From Bradyrhizobium barranii subsp. apii (GTDB taxonomy: Bacteria > Pseudomonadota > Alphaproteobacteria > Rhizobiales > Xanthobacteraceae): 64,000 bases of DNA. Position numbers and translations under genes: made by a program. The notes below the pieces were generated by a model, which was not told where the DNA came from, ran no database searches, and saw only the letters and a program-made list of their open reading frames with translations. This document shows positions 38,376 to 48,009 of this stretch, one piece after another (the first letter of the stretch is position 1; every line of letters begins with the position of its first letter). The stretch covers positions 248,001-312,000 of the forward strand of contig NZ_CP096255.1 in the NCBI RefSeq assembly GCF_011516635.5. The letters are read 5' to 3'.

Positions 38376-39481
38376 AGCCTTGTTCACGGACGACCAGCCA
38401 AATCGAGCGCACCGAACTGAGGGCGCTGCTCAGCGGCGGCAAGCATGCGTCCCGGAAGCTCAAGCGCGCGCAGATTTTGCTGGCTGCCGATGCTGGGACC
38501 AGCGACGAGGAGATCGCAAGGAGCGTCGTCGTGAGCGGCTCGACCGTGTACCGGACCAAGCGACGCTTCGTGGAAGGCAATCTGGAGCGGGCGCTGAGCG
38601 AAGAGCCGCGTCCCGGGGCGGAATGCAAACTCACGGCAAGGAAGAAGCCTTGCTGGTGGCGACAGCCTGCGCCAGTCCCCCAAAGGGCCGTGCCCGCTGG
38701 ACGCTAAAGCTGCTGGCGGCTGCGATGGTCAAGCTCACCGAACACAAGAGCCTGTCGCACGAGACGGTTCGGCGGCGCCTGGCCGAGAATGGCCTCAAGC
38801 CCTGGCGCAAAGACATGTGGTGCATTCCGCAGGTCGGCGGCGAATACGTCGCCCGCATGGAGGATGTGCTCGACCTCTATGCCGAGGTGCCCGACTCCAG
38901 ACGGCCAGTGGTGTGCTTCGACGAAAGCCCGGTGCAACTCATCGGCGAGGTGCGTCAGCCCATTCCGGCCAAGCCCGGCCACCTCGAACGTTACGATTAT
39001 GAGTATCGTCGCAATGGCACGGTCAATCTCTTCGTTCTCTTCGACGTGCCTCGCCCCTGGCGCAAGGTCAAGGTCACCGAGCGGCACGAGATTACGCCCA
39101 ATGCATGCGTAATCTCGTCGACATCCATTATCCCGACGCCGAGATCATCCGGGTCGTCCAGGACAATTTATCGACCCACTCCGCCGGCGCCCTCTATCAG
39201 TCGTTCCCGCCCGCCGAAGCCAGGCGGATTTTGCGACGGCTCGAGTTCCACTACACCCCAAAGCACGCAAGTTGGCTCAACATGGTCGAGATCGAAATCG
39301 GCGTCCTGCGAGGCCAGTGCCTGGATCGCAGGATTGACGACCCCAAGCGACTGCGCCGCGAAATCACCGCCTGGGAACGACAACGAAATGCCGCCCGCTC
39401 CCGCATCAAATGGATGTTCACAACAGACAAGGCTCGCGCCAAAATGGCAGGCGCCTATCCCGCCACTTCCAAAGAGTCATA
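38376..39481 (+). pseudogene. IS630-type transposase remnant (second type), multiple frameshifts
   Basis: Three frame segments together resemble a DDE_3 transposase. A helix-turn-helix domain (KLKRAQILLAADAGTSDEEI) ends near 38640. A central part (HKSLSHETVRRRLAENGLKP, then PVVCFDESPVQLIGE) follows, and from about 39105 comes RVVQDNLSTHSAGALYQ and HYTPKHASWLNMVEIEIG. At least two frameshifts break it, and the 5' end abuts the IS5 copy. It is distinct from the other IS630 copies in the window. Confidence 0.85.
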
Positions 39482-39583
39482 ATCACTGTGACGAGGTACT
39501 AGACGCAGATCTCACGCGGGCCCACGCCAAGCGCAGCGCGTGCCGCAACACGCAGTGCCCATCGAGACGACACGGAGTCGTCG

Positions 39584-40696
39584 TCAATATTCCGGCGGCA
39601 CCACCGGCGGACGATCCTGATGGTCTAGGAGCCCAACCTGTTCCAGCACCGAGTGAATAAAATGCGGGGCGCCCGCCTCATGGGGAGACAGCCCATAGAA
39701 TTCCTGCGCCGCCATCGAGACAAACTGCTCCTGCTGTTCCCGCGGAATCTGCTCTAGGGCTTCCCTCGCTTTTGCGGCGAACTCGGCCGACACTACCTGA
39801 GTTTCCAAAAAGCGATCATATTGGGTGGGATTTCGGCGCAAATGCTCCAGCCAATTCGCTGTGTGTTCGTCTTCGTCCGGGTGGACGAGAGGTATCAGTT
39901 GTTCGACGCGATCTTTCAACCACAGGGCGCCGTCCTTGTCGGTACTCAGGTCCTCTCTCTCCACATGGACGTGCGCCCACGCGCTGTCTTTCAGCCGCAC
40001 CGCCGGGCCGTTCGACCAGCCGTCCTGCACGATGGTCGTCTCTCCATCGCGTTCGTTGCCGCGGCGTAGCTCGTTCCATGCGTGTCCAGTTCGCGTGGGC
40101 GAGATGGTGTGATCGGCGTTCAGTTCCATAATTTCCACCTCGCCGCCTGCATTCACGACCGATTCACCATCGCGCAAATGCGGCGCGTGCGAGACTGCAG
40201 CGAGGCGCGCGAATTGATCGCAAAAGCCTGCGCCCAGCGCGCCCGCCAATGCCATCTGGTTGTTGCGATCGAGTCCGCGGTAGGCCAGACGTGAGGCCAC
40301 GACGTTGTGCCCGTGGGACGGCTCGCCATCCGCATGAACGTTGCCGCGTCCGTGCCTGAGCAGCAGGCGAACGTCGTGCACTGTCTGACCGGCCGCGGTG
40401 ATCCGAGCGGGGCTTCTGACCGGATCGCCAGTCATCATGGCCGCAATGAGGTAGGCGAGTTGCTGCATCTCATGTCGCTGTAGTGCCACACCGCGTCGTT
40501 GTTGCAACGTGTTCGGCGACGTTCCCAGAGCGACTCGGGGAGCCATCGCGGCCGGTCCCGATGCCGTCGAAATTAGCGCGGACCATTGGCGATCGCTGGC
40601 GCTGCGGGCCGTTGAGTGCGATGCGCCGTCGGCGCTCGAACTATCATAAGGCGAGCCCACTACTGAAGGCTTTGAACAACAAATTCCCACAAGCAA
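39584..40696 (-). CDS. Unrecognised 370-residue protein, possible secreted effector
   Basis: I do not recognise the family with certainty. The N terminus is Ser/Ala-rich with few charges over about 60 residues, as in many type III secreted proteins. The middle has a spacing suggestive of a papain/transglutaminase-like Cys-His-Asp triad: Cys159 in GAGFCDQFARLA, His205 in RTGHAWNEL, Asp225 in IVQDGWSNGP. The C terminus is hydrophilic and helical. The gene is bounded by IS remnants and lies downstream of a candidate tts box on the same strand (41257-41283). The effector role is inference only. Confidence 0.5.
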   Translation of the reverse strand: MLVGICCSKPSVVGSPYDSSSADGASHSTARSASDRQWSALISTASGPAAMAPRVALGTSPNTLQQRRGVALQRHEMQQLAYLIAAMMTGDPVRSPARITAAGQTVHDVRLLLRHGRGNVHADGEPSHGHNVVASRLAYRGLDRNNQMALAGALGAGFCDQFARLAAVSHAPHLRDGESVVNAGGEVEIMELNADHTISPTRTGHAWNELRRGNERDGETTIVQDGWSNGPAVRLKDSAWAHVHVEREDLSTDKDGALWLKDRVEQLIPLVHPDEDEHTANWLEHLRRNPTQYDRFLETQVVSAEFAAKAREALEQIPREQQEQFVSMAAQEFYGLSPHEAGAPHFIHSVLEQVGLLDHQDRPPVVPPEY

Positions 40697-40865
40697 TCTC
40701 CTTTATGCTGATGAAATTTCACTGCACCAATGCTCCTACAGAGGAGCTCAGGCGGCACCGTTAAGCCAACGGATTGGAGCGGCTGGGATATCCCCTTCGC
40801 GCCCGGCACGCGGAAAACGGAACATGATAGCCTTCATGCACATTCCCGTTAGTCTATCTAGACTC

Positions 40866-41168
40866 TCATTCCGCCGGTCCTCCGCGGAAATTGAGCGCCC
40901 GCGCCACGTACCAAGAAAGATCATCGTCGGACGACTCTGACCCGACACATCCTTCGTCTTCGTCGCTACTTCGTTCAGCGGGATCCTCGCTCTCGGCTTG
41001 AAGATACAGCCGGGGCTTGTCTGCCCGCTGCCATTCACCCTGGTTGTTCATCGTCCACTTATCGGACCGTCGAGGGTCAAGCACGAACTGGTTCTACCCC
41101 ACGTCAACAAAGCCCATCTGCTCCAGACGGGGCTTCGCCGCATCGTTGTGGGTTGGCTGGATGAACAT
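40866..41168 (-). pseudogene. Short acidic ORF with internal TAG
   Basis: From the ATG at 41168 the frame reads MFIQPTHND...LEQMGFVDVG, hits TAG at 41094-41096, then continues in the same frame NQFVLDPRRSDKW to a TGA at 40866. The second half is acidic (SSDEDEGCVGSESSDDD). LEQMGFVD resembles LEQVGLLD near the C terminus of the 39584-40696 protein, so this may be the tail of a related gene. It starts 89 bp after the candidate tts box. No function is recognised. Confidence 0.4.
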
Positions 41169-41256
41169 GTGATTCTGCTATCCACGCGATTCGCTCTTAT
41201 CGACTGATCTGCGCTGTAGTCAATATCGGTCTTCTTAGGACTTGCTAGCAGGGTAA

Positions 41257-41283
41257 GCGAGCAATCTGACAACAAGCTGACGC
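41257..41283 (-). promoter_or_regulatory. Candidate tts box (TtsI-type promoter), degenerate
   Basis: On the minus strand the sequence is GCGTCAGCTTGTTGTCAG followed by ATTGC. The first half matches the rhizobial tts box core GTCAGCTT exactly. The second half matches TCGAAAGCT at five of nine positions. In rhizobia such boxes precede type III secretion and effector genes. It is upstream of the two possible effector genes. Confidence 0.35.
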
Positions 41284-41382
41284 ACAGAAGAGTGCAGAGC
41301 CGGCCCCGGAATTCTGCACAGGGCGATAAGTGGAGTTTCTGCCTGACAGCGGGCACGCTGTGCCTGCGAATCAGGAGCGACA

Positions 41383-41649
41383 ATGAGCAGAAGAACACGC
41401 CGGAACCACACACCGGCCTTCAAGGCGAAGGTGGCGCTCGCCGCCGTGAAGGGCGATCGAACGCTGGCTCAGCTTGCCGAGCAGTTCGACGTCCACCCCA
41501 ATCAGATCACGGCGTGGAAGGCTCAGCTTGAAAGCAAGGCCGCCGATGCGTTCGGTCCCGGCGGCGGCTCCGGAGCGGAACAAGCAGCCATCGATGTGAA
41601 GTCGCTGCACGCCAAGATCGGCGAACTGACGCTGGAGAACGATTCCTAA
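41383..41649 (+). pseudogene. IS3-family orfA fragment
   Basis: 88 residues: MSRRTRRNHTPAFKAKVALA, then LAQLAEQFDVHPNQITAWK, a Tnp_IS3 helix-turn-helix and the start of the leucine zipper (IGELTLEND). It then stops abruptly where the IS110-type fragment begins. orfB is missing. Confidence 0.85.
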
Positions 41650-41689
41650 GAAACGGCAGCATCTACTTTTCGGCTCCAAGGGATGGAGA

Positions 41690-42050
41690 ACAAAGCCGAA
41701 TGGCTTGGCACGCCGATGCAAATTGTTGACCACTCGCGTCCGGTAACGCGTCTCGTAGGACGAGGCCTTGGGATCGACATAGTCCATTCCGTATCGCACA
41801 GCATTGTAGAACAGAACTGCGATCTTCCGGGCCGTGGCGGTCACGGCCTTGGCCCTGCCGATGCGCACTGAGAGCCGTCTATAAAAGGCGCCGAGCGCAG
41901 TGTCTGTACGCCCCACGGTCACGGCAGCAAGGCGCAGAAGTGCCGCCGCTCGGCCGCCGGATCGGCGCGTTCGGGACGAGAGCATTTTGCCGCCGGAGAC
42001 CTTGTTGCTCGGCGCCAGTCCCAGCCAGGAGGTAAAAGGGATGTTCGCTG
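41690..42050 (-). pseudogene. IS110-family transposase C-terminal fragment
   Basis: The minus strand encodes FTSWLGLAPSNKVSGGKMLS, RTRRSGGRAAALLRLAA and YETRYRTRVVNNLHRRAKPF, the transposase_20 C-terminal domain of IS110-type elements. The catalytic N-terminal DEDD part is absent. It lies between the IS3 fragment and iolE, where iolB would be expected. Confidence 0.8.
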
Positions 42051-42143
42051 TTATCCATCACATCATCCCGGTACGTCGATGTGGGCAACTGAGCCATTCG
42101 TACACGAAAGCTGCCGGCAACGGAAAAGCATCCCAATTGCCAG

Positions 42144-43061
42144 TCAGCGCCAGGGAAAGGTCGGGGCTTCCACAACATAGCCCGCCTTGGTCGTCACCCG
42201 CATGAGTTCGGCATAGCCCATTTCGGCCATTCTGAGCGGCGGATTCTTCCTCGGATCCTGCTCGGCCTCAACAACGAACCAGCCCTCATAGCCATAGCCA
42301 GCGAGCTTCTGCACGATTGCGCCGAAATCCAGCGAGCCGTCGCCGGGAACAGTGAAGGCGCCCAGCGCGACGGCGTCGAGGAAAGATTGCGTCCTCCAAT
42401 CGAGCGCTTTGATGACGGGGCCGCGGATATCCTTCACATGCACGTGGTTGATGCGCTTGAGGTGGTTGTCGATGACGCGCAGCACGTCGCCGCCCGCGAA
42501 GGCCAAGTGGCCAGCGTCGAACAGCAACGGGATGCCTTCTCCCGAACACTTCATAAAGGTATCAAGTTCGTGCTCGAACTGCACAACCGCGGCCATGTGA
42601 TGATGGTAGGAGAGCGGCATGCCCTGCCCAGCGCACCATTCACCAAACTCGGTCATCCTCCTGGCATAGGCCTTCATGTCGGCGTCGCTCAGCACTGGCT
42701 TGGTCGCTAGAGGCCTTGAGCGATCGCTCTGGATCGAATGGCCAACTTCACCATAGACGATGCAGGGTGCGTTCACGGCCTTGAACAGATCAATCATTGG
42801 CTGGATGCGATGCTTGTTGGTCGCGATGTCTTCGTTGACGAGCGTGCCAGAGAACCAGCCGCCGCACAGCGCAACGTTAACCATCTTTAGAATCGACGAC
42901 ATGACCGTCGGATCGTCGGGGAAGCGGCGGCCCTTCTCGATGCCGGTGAAGCCGGCCGAGCGAGATTGGCGTAAACATTCTTCAAGCGAAACATCGTCGC
43001 TCAATTCGGGAAGATCGTCATTCCACCACGCGATGGGGGATATGCCCAGTTTGGCCTTCAC
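42144..43061 (-). CDS. iolE: Myo-inosose-2 dehydratase
   Basis: 305 residues, TIM-barrel sugar isomerase/epimerase-like family. Motifs include ISPIAWWNDDLPEL at the N terminus, GIEKGRRFP, SYHHHMAAVVQ, LLFDAGHLAFAGGD and NHVHVKDIRG, which supply metal ligands. It removes water from scyllo-inosose to give 3D-trihydroxycyclohexanedione, the second step of inositol catabolism. It lies 180 bp downstream of iolD. The usual next gene iolB is absent; IS110 debris follows instead. Confidence 0.95.
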   Translation of the reverse strand: MKAKLGISPIAWWNDDLPELSDDVSLEECLRQSRSAGFTGIEKGRRFPDDPTVMSSILKMVNVALCGGWFSGTLVNEDIATNKHRIQPMIDLFKAVNAPCIVYGEVGHSIQSDRSRPLATKPVLSDADMKAYARRMTEFGEWCAGQGMPLSYHHHMAAVVQFEHELDTFMKCSGEGIPLLFDAGHLAFAGGDVLRVIDNHLKRINHVHVKDIRGPVIKALDWRTQSFLDAVALGAFTVPGDGSLDFGAIVQKLAGYGYEGWFVVEAEQDPRKNPPLRMAEMGYAELMRVTTKAGYVVEAPTFPWR

Positions 43062-43241
43062 GTGAGACTCCTATCAGCCTAGGAGAGCCCTGAGCCAATT
43101 CTCATCTCTGCGTCGCAGTTCGCTGGTTCTCGGCTTGCCGAAGGGCGGGACTGTCCGGCGGACCAGCGGCGATGCTCTGCAACCCGCGACACCGTCGAGC
43201 GATGGATGGATGGGAATTCGCGCAAAGGTGCATTGCCACTT

Positions 43242-45092
43242 CTAATTCCCGACGCGTTGTTGCTTCACTGCTTGCTCATAGGCCTTGCGCGCTTCCTGCA
43301 CCTGCTCGCGCGAGCTGACTTCCGGAACCACGACATCCCACCAGTGTCCGCCAGCCTCGGTCGTGACGAGAGGATCCGTATCGATCACGATGACGGTGGT
43401 GCGGTCGTTCACTTTCGATTTCTCCAGAGCTGCTTCCAGCTCGGCGATCGATGCTACATGCTCCGAGAATGCGCCCATGCTCGCGGCATGTGCAGCAAAG
43501 TCAATCTTCGGCAGCGTATCGTGCTGGCTGTCCTTCAACAGATTATTAAAGTTAGCGCCGCCGGTTGCCATCTGGAGCCGGTTGATGCAGCTGAACCCGC
43601 CGTTGTCGAGTACGACGATGGTGAGCTTCAGGCCCAGCATGACGGAGGTGGCGATCTCAGAATTCAGCATCAGATACGAACCGTCGCCGACCGGGATTAC
43701 GATCTGCTCGTTGGGCCGCGCCAGCTTGACGCCAAGGCCCGCCGCGATCTCATAACCCATGGTCGAGAAGCCATAATCGACGTGATAGGAGCCGGGACGG
43801 CCCGCCTTCCACAATTTGTGCAACTCGCCGGGGAGACTGCCTGCAGCCTGCACCAGCACGACGTACGATCCAAAAACGCGATCGAGTGCGCCAATGACCT
43901 GTGCGTCAGACGGAAACTGTGCATTCGTGCTGGCTCGCGCGGTGTCTGCTTCCACCTGCCAAGTGGTCTTGCCCTTCTCCGCCTTGCCGGTCCAGCGCAC
44001 GGGTGCTTTGTAGCCCTTCAACGCGGCCAGAAGCTCGTCCAGTCCTCCGCGCGCATCCGTCACGAGTGGCAGCGCGCGATGCTTGTGGGCGTCGAACGGT
44101 TGTACGTTGAGGCCGACGATGGTTTTCCCGTCGTTCTTGAACAATGCCCACGACCCCGTGGTGAAATCCTGCAGGCGCGTACCGACCGCCAGGATCAGGT
44201 CGGCCTCCTCGGCAAGGCGGTTGGACGCCGATGTACCGGTGACGCCGATGGCGCCCATGTTCAAGGGATGGTCATCCGGCAACGACGACTTGCCGGCTTG
44301 GGTTTCGCAGACAGGAATTCCCGTTGCCTCGGCGAAGTTTGTCAGCGCGGCGGACGCCTCGGAATAGAGCACGCCCCCGCCGGCGATGATCAACGGCTTC
44401 TCCGCAGCCATCAGCGCCTCGGCTGCTACGGTGAGCTCGCCCAAATCGGCGCGCGGACGTCTTGGCATCCACATCCGCTCCTCGAAAAAGCTCTCGGGGT
44501 AGTCGTAGGCTTCCGCCTGCACGTCCTGGCACAATGCCAGCGTCACCGGCCCGCATTCGGCCGGGTCGGTCAACACCTGCATAGCCCGGTTCAACGCCGG
44601 AATGATCTGTTCAGGTCGAACGATACGGTCAAAATAGCGAGACACCGGCCTGAAGCAGTCGTTCACGGTCGCCGTGCCGTCGGTGAAATTCTCGGCTTGC
44701 TGCAAAACCGGGTCCGGGATGCGGTTAGCGAAGGCGTCGCCGGGCAACAGCAGGACAGGCAAGCGGTTGACGTATGCCATGCCTGCGGCGGTCAACAGAT
44801 TGAGTGCGCCTGGTCCGATCGAGGTCGTCACCGCCATGAAACGGCGGCGGAAATTCGCCTTGCCGTAGGCGATCGCCGCATGCGCCATCGCTTGTTCATT
44901 GTGAGCACGGAAAGTCGGCTGTTTGTAACGCACGGCATAAAGTGCTTCGCCCAGACCGGCGACGTTGCCGTGACCGAAGATCGCCCAGACGCCGCCGAAG
45001 ATCGGTACCACCCTGCCATCAATTTTGGTCCGCTGGCACGTCATGAAACGTATGAGGGCTTGTGCCATCGTCAAGCGGGTCGTCTTGGGCAT
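43242..45092 (-). CDS. iolD: 3D-(3,5/4)-trihydroxycyclohexane-1,2-dione hydrolase
   Basis: 616 residues of the thiamine-diphosphate enzyme family. The N-terminal Pyr domain contains FRAHNEQAMAHAAIAYGKA with the activating glutamate. The C-terminal PP domain has the ThDP motif GDGSYLMLNSEIATSVMLG ending in NNG-like LDNGGF. It opens the inositol ring to 5-deoxyglucuronate. The ATG at 45092 (MPKTTRLTMAQAL) is preferred over an upstream in-frame start at 45146 that lies inside iolC. It starts 20 bp after iolC. Confidence 0.95.
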   Translation of the reverse strand: MPKTTRLTMAQALIRFMTCQRTKIDGRVVPIFGGVWAIFGHGNVAGLGEALYAVRYKQPTFRAHNEQAMAHAAIAYGKANFRRRFMAVTTSIGPGALNLLTAAGMAYVNRLPVLLLPGDAFANRIPDPVLQQAENFTDGTATVNDCFRPVSRYFDRIVRPEQIIPALNRAMQVLTDPAECGPVTLALCQDVQAEAYDYPESFFEERMWMPRRPRADLGELTVAAEALMAAEKPLIIAGGGVLYSEASAALTNFAEATGIPVCETQAGKSSLPDDHPLNMGAIGVTGTSASNRLAEEADLILAVGTRLQDFTTGSWALFKNDGKTIVGLNVQPFDAHKHRALPLVTDARGGLDELLAALKGYKAPVRWTGKAEKGKTTWQVEADTARASTNAQFPSDAQVIGALDRVFGSYVVLVQAAGSLPGELHKLWKAGRPGSYHVDYGFSTMGYEIAAGLGVKLARPNEQIVIPVGDGSYLMLNSEIATSVMLGLKLTIVVLDNGGFSCINRLQMATGGANFNNLLKDSQHDTLPKIDFAAHAASMGAFSEHVASIAELEAALEKSKVNDRTTVIVIDTDPLVTTEAGGHWWDVVVPEVSSREQVQEARKAYEQAVKQQRVGN

Positions 45093-45112
45093 GAAATTGC
45101 TCCAGCAGAAGT

Positions 45113-47020
45113 TTATGCCGCCTTGCGCTCGCGGGAGGCTAGCCATGCTTGGCTCAGTCGCTCGAAACGAGCGGCCATGTCGGCGATCGCCTCCTCATCT
45201 GACATCTTGCCCGCCAACCACTCTTCGGCGGCATGGGCGATGATCGTGCGCCCGACGGCGAAGCCCTTGATGATCGGAACGTGCGCCGTCGCCACAAACG
45301 CTGCCTCGAGCTGGTCCTGCGGTGCTTCCAGTCCGAGCAGCATAACGCCCTTGCACCAAGAGGCGTGCTTGACGATGGTCGCTTCGATCCGTACCCAGGC
45401 GGTGGCGGAAGCCTGCGGTTCAAGCTTCCACCACTCCGGCTTGATGCCCAGGGAGTAGAGTTCGTCGAGTGCGCGCGGGATCGTGTCGTCCTGCAGCGTG
45501 CCGTGCTTGCCGGCGATAATCTCGATGAGGAACTCGCGGCCGACCTTGTGCGATGCGTCGAAGAGCGCGCGAAGCTTTTCCTGCTGTTCCTTCTTCAGTG
45601 GCGCGGGATCGTCGGCATGACAGAAGCACAAGCACTTAATGCAGTGATCGAGCGGCCAGCCGATCAACTGAGATCCGATGTCCTGTGAGAACTCGAAACG
45701 CAGCGGCCGCGAACCTGGCAGCTCGACCGGCCGGCCGAGCCAGGAGAACGGATGGCGCGCGAATTCGAACAACGCTTCGCGGCCGAAGCGCTCGTCGATC
45801 AGCATACCGTAGTCGTCGCGTCCGGCAGCCACTCGGACTGCTGCCTTTACCGCCAACACCTTGAAGGCATTGATGCGCGAGGGCTGTGCGTCCACCCTCA
45901 CGGCGACCTCCTCGAGCTGGCTGCGGTGATCGCACGCCAGCGCCATGACCGAGGGGATCTCGCGCCGTCGCGTCGTGGCCCAATGGATGTGGTTGATCGT
46001 CTCGTCCTTGCGCAGCGCAGTGAACGGGCTGCCGTGCTCGAGGAAATATCGTAGCTCCTCGAACGTTGGATACTCGGGCGCGCATAGCAGCCGCGACACG
46101 GCAAATGCGCCGCAGGCATTCGCCCAGGTCGCTGCCGTGGCGAGGCTTTCACCGCCCAGCCAGCCGCGCAGGAAGCCCGACATGAAGGCGTCGCCGGAGC
46201 CGAGCACGCTGAAGACTTCGATAGGGAAGCCCTTGCCGAAAATGCCATCCTCGAGATTGTCGCTGATGTTGCCATCATAGACGACACAGCCCATGGCGCC
46301 CCGCTTCAGCACGATGGTCGCATCGGAAAGCGCCCGTATCGCCTTCAAAGAGCCAACAACGTCATCCTCTCCGGTGGCTATTCGAATTTCCTCCTCGGTC
46401 CCAACGATTAGGTCGCAGTCGGCGAGCACGGCACGAAGCTTGTTGGAAACGGCATCTGATTTCACATAGCGTTCGGCCGCATACCCGGCAAGGCCCCACA
46501 GGTTCGGCCGGCAATCGATGTCAAACACCACCTTGCCACCCGACGCCTTGATCGCCTTGAGCTGGGCGGCCTCCGGAGCGGAGAAGTGCGTACCGGTCAC
46601 CACGATTGATCGCGCGGAGGCAATGAAGCTCCGATCGACGTCCTCAGGCGAGAGCGCCATGTCGGCGCGATCCGGGCGGACGAAAATCATCGGCGAAACG
46701 CCTTCGTCCTCGACGGCGAGCAGGACCAGCGCACTCAGTCGGTCCGGATCGCTCTTCAGCGCCTCGACATTCACACCCTGACGTATCAGTTGCTCGCGGA
46801 TGAAGGATCCCATTTGCTCGCCGCCGACGCGGCTCAGCAGCGCCGAAGGCAGGCCGAGCTGCGCCGTGCCGACCGCTATGTTAGCCCGACACCCGCCAAC
46901 CGATTTGGCAAAGGAGGCGACGTCTTCGAGCCGCGAGCCAATCTGCTGGCCGTAAAGGTCCACAGAAGCCCGACCGATGGTGACAACATCGAGCTGCCTA
47001 GCTCTGGCGATCTCAACCAA
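45113..47020 (-). CDS. iolC: 5-dehydro-2-deoxygluconokinase fused to DUF2090 domain
   Basis: 635 residues. Residues 1-330 are a PfkB-family sugar kinase (GRASVDLYGQQIGSRLEDV, then FSVLGSGDAFMSG with the catalytic Asp). Residues 345-630 are a DUF2090 TIM-barrel domain (VMALACDHRSQLEE, GYGIKPEWWKLE-like) related to aldolases; fused forms are common in proteobacterial iol clusters. The kinase phosphorylates 2-deoxy-5-keto-gluconate. The start is a TTG at 47018-47020 preceded by a strong AGGAGG. It is the first intact gene of the iolCDE run. Confidence 0.93.
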   Translation of the reverse strand: MVEIARARQLDVVTIGRASVDLYGQQIGSRLEDVASFAKSVGGCRANIAVGTAQLGLPSALLSRVGGEQMGSFIREQLIRQGVNVEALKSDPDRLSALVLLAVEDEGVSPMIFVRPDRADMALSPEDVDRSFIASARSIVVTGTHFSAPEAAQLKAIKASGGKVVFDIDCRPNLWGLAGYAAERYVKSDAVSNKLRAVLADCDLIVGTEEEIRIATGEDDVVGSLKAIRALSDATIVLKRGAMGCVVYDGNISDNLEDGIFGKGFPIEVFSVLGSGDAFMSGFLRGWLGGESLATAATWANACGAFAVSRLLCAPEYPTFEELRYFLEHGSPFTALRKDETINHIHWATTRRREIPSVMALACDHRSQLEEVAVRVDAQPSRINAFKVLAVKAAVRVAAGRDDYGMLIDERFGREALFEFARHPFSWLGRPVELPGSRPLRFEFSQDIGSQLIGWPLDHCIKCLCFCHADDPAPLKKEQQEKLRALFDASHKVGREFLIEIIAGKHGTLQDDTIPRALDELYSLGIKPEWWKLEPQASATAWVRIEATIVKHASWCKGVMLLGLEAPQDQLEAAFVATAHVPIIKGFAVGRTIIAHAAEEWLAGKMSDEEAIADMAARFERLSQAWLASRERKAA

Positions 47021-47112
47021 AGCGACCTCCTAGCTATGAAATGGCCCTTTCGTATTTGAAACACTGGTTTTTTTTGGTCAAGATGAAATGTTTATAGCAT
47101 AAATGTCGGGCC

Positions 47113-47950
47113 CTACTTTTGATGACGGATCTCCGCGACGCGAATAGCCAGCGCGGCCACCAGGGACGTGCTGGCAGCCAGGGAGGGCAATCCTCCAAAA
47201 TCTGACTCCGCCACCTCGAACCGCACATTCGAAAGGTCCGAAAGCGGTGAGAATGCACTGTCGCTGATCCCGACTGTGGGGACTCCCCGAACTGCAAGAG
47301 TGCCGGCGTAGGATGGTCTCCTGGGGGTGAAAAACTTATGGCTATGGCGGCGGCGTGCGGCGTTGCGAAAGAAATGGTCTCGGGATCAAGTCCCGACGAT
47401 GAATCGATCAGAACATTCCTGGCCAGCTTCCCCAATATGTAGGCAAGATAGCTTGCGACGGGGAACGATCATCGTTTGGCAAGTACATATATTACATTAG
47501 CACCAGATAGAATTTTTGTTGCCTGGTCAAAGCGGTCTCTCTCAATCGAATCGGCAAGCGTATCTATCGATTGTATCGATGCATGCATCAGGCCTTTCAG
47601 GACGTGGACGCCTTCACCTTCTGCTCCAATCATTTTCAGCGAGGTAAGGCGCTAATCACAGGAGATGTTACGGTCGCGAAGCCGTTCGCGGTATACCGAT
47701 TGAAGCTTGGTGACTCCCTCAAATCCAAAGTGTTTCGCGAAACGAACCAAGGTCGATGCCTGAACGCCGGCTGAAGCGGCAATGCTGGCGGCGGTACCGA
47801 GGGCGACTTCGTATGGATTGTCCAACGAATATGCGGCGACCTGCCTGATCCATTTGGCATTCTTGTGCGTTGGTCGAGGATACGCTGCCGCAGCTCTTCA
47901 AAACCCGCTGGCGGCCCACGGCGGGTTTCGTCTGTCAAATTCACGTTCAC
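47113..47950 (-). pseudogene. RpiR-family regulator (IolR-like), degenerate
   Basis: An N-terminal helix-turn-helix region is readable in mixed frames (ELRQRILDQRT; AASAGVQASTLVRFAKHFGF) and a C-terminal SIS domain further down (FSPLSDLSNVRFEVAESDFG). Several frameshifts separate them. The stop TAG is at 47113. It stands immediately upstream of iolC on the same strand, where rhizobia carry iolR, the RpiR repressor of inositol catabolism. Its decay could leave iolCDE unregulated. Confidence 0.8.
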
Positions 47951-48009
47951 CTACACACCAGATATTCCATTTCGACTGTAACACGGCACCAGTGCCATGG
48001 GCATGTGGT

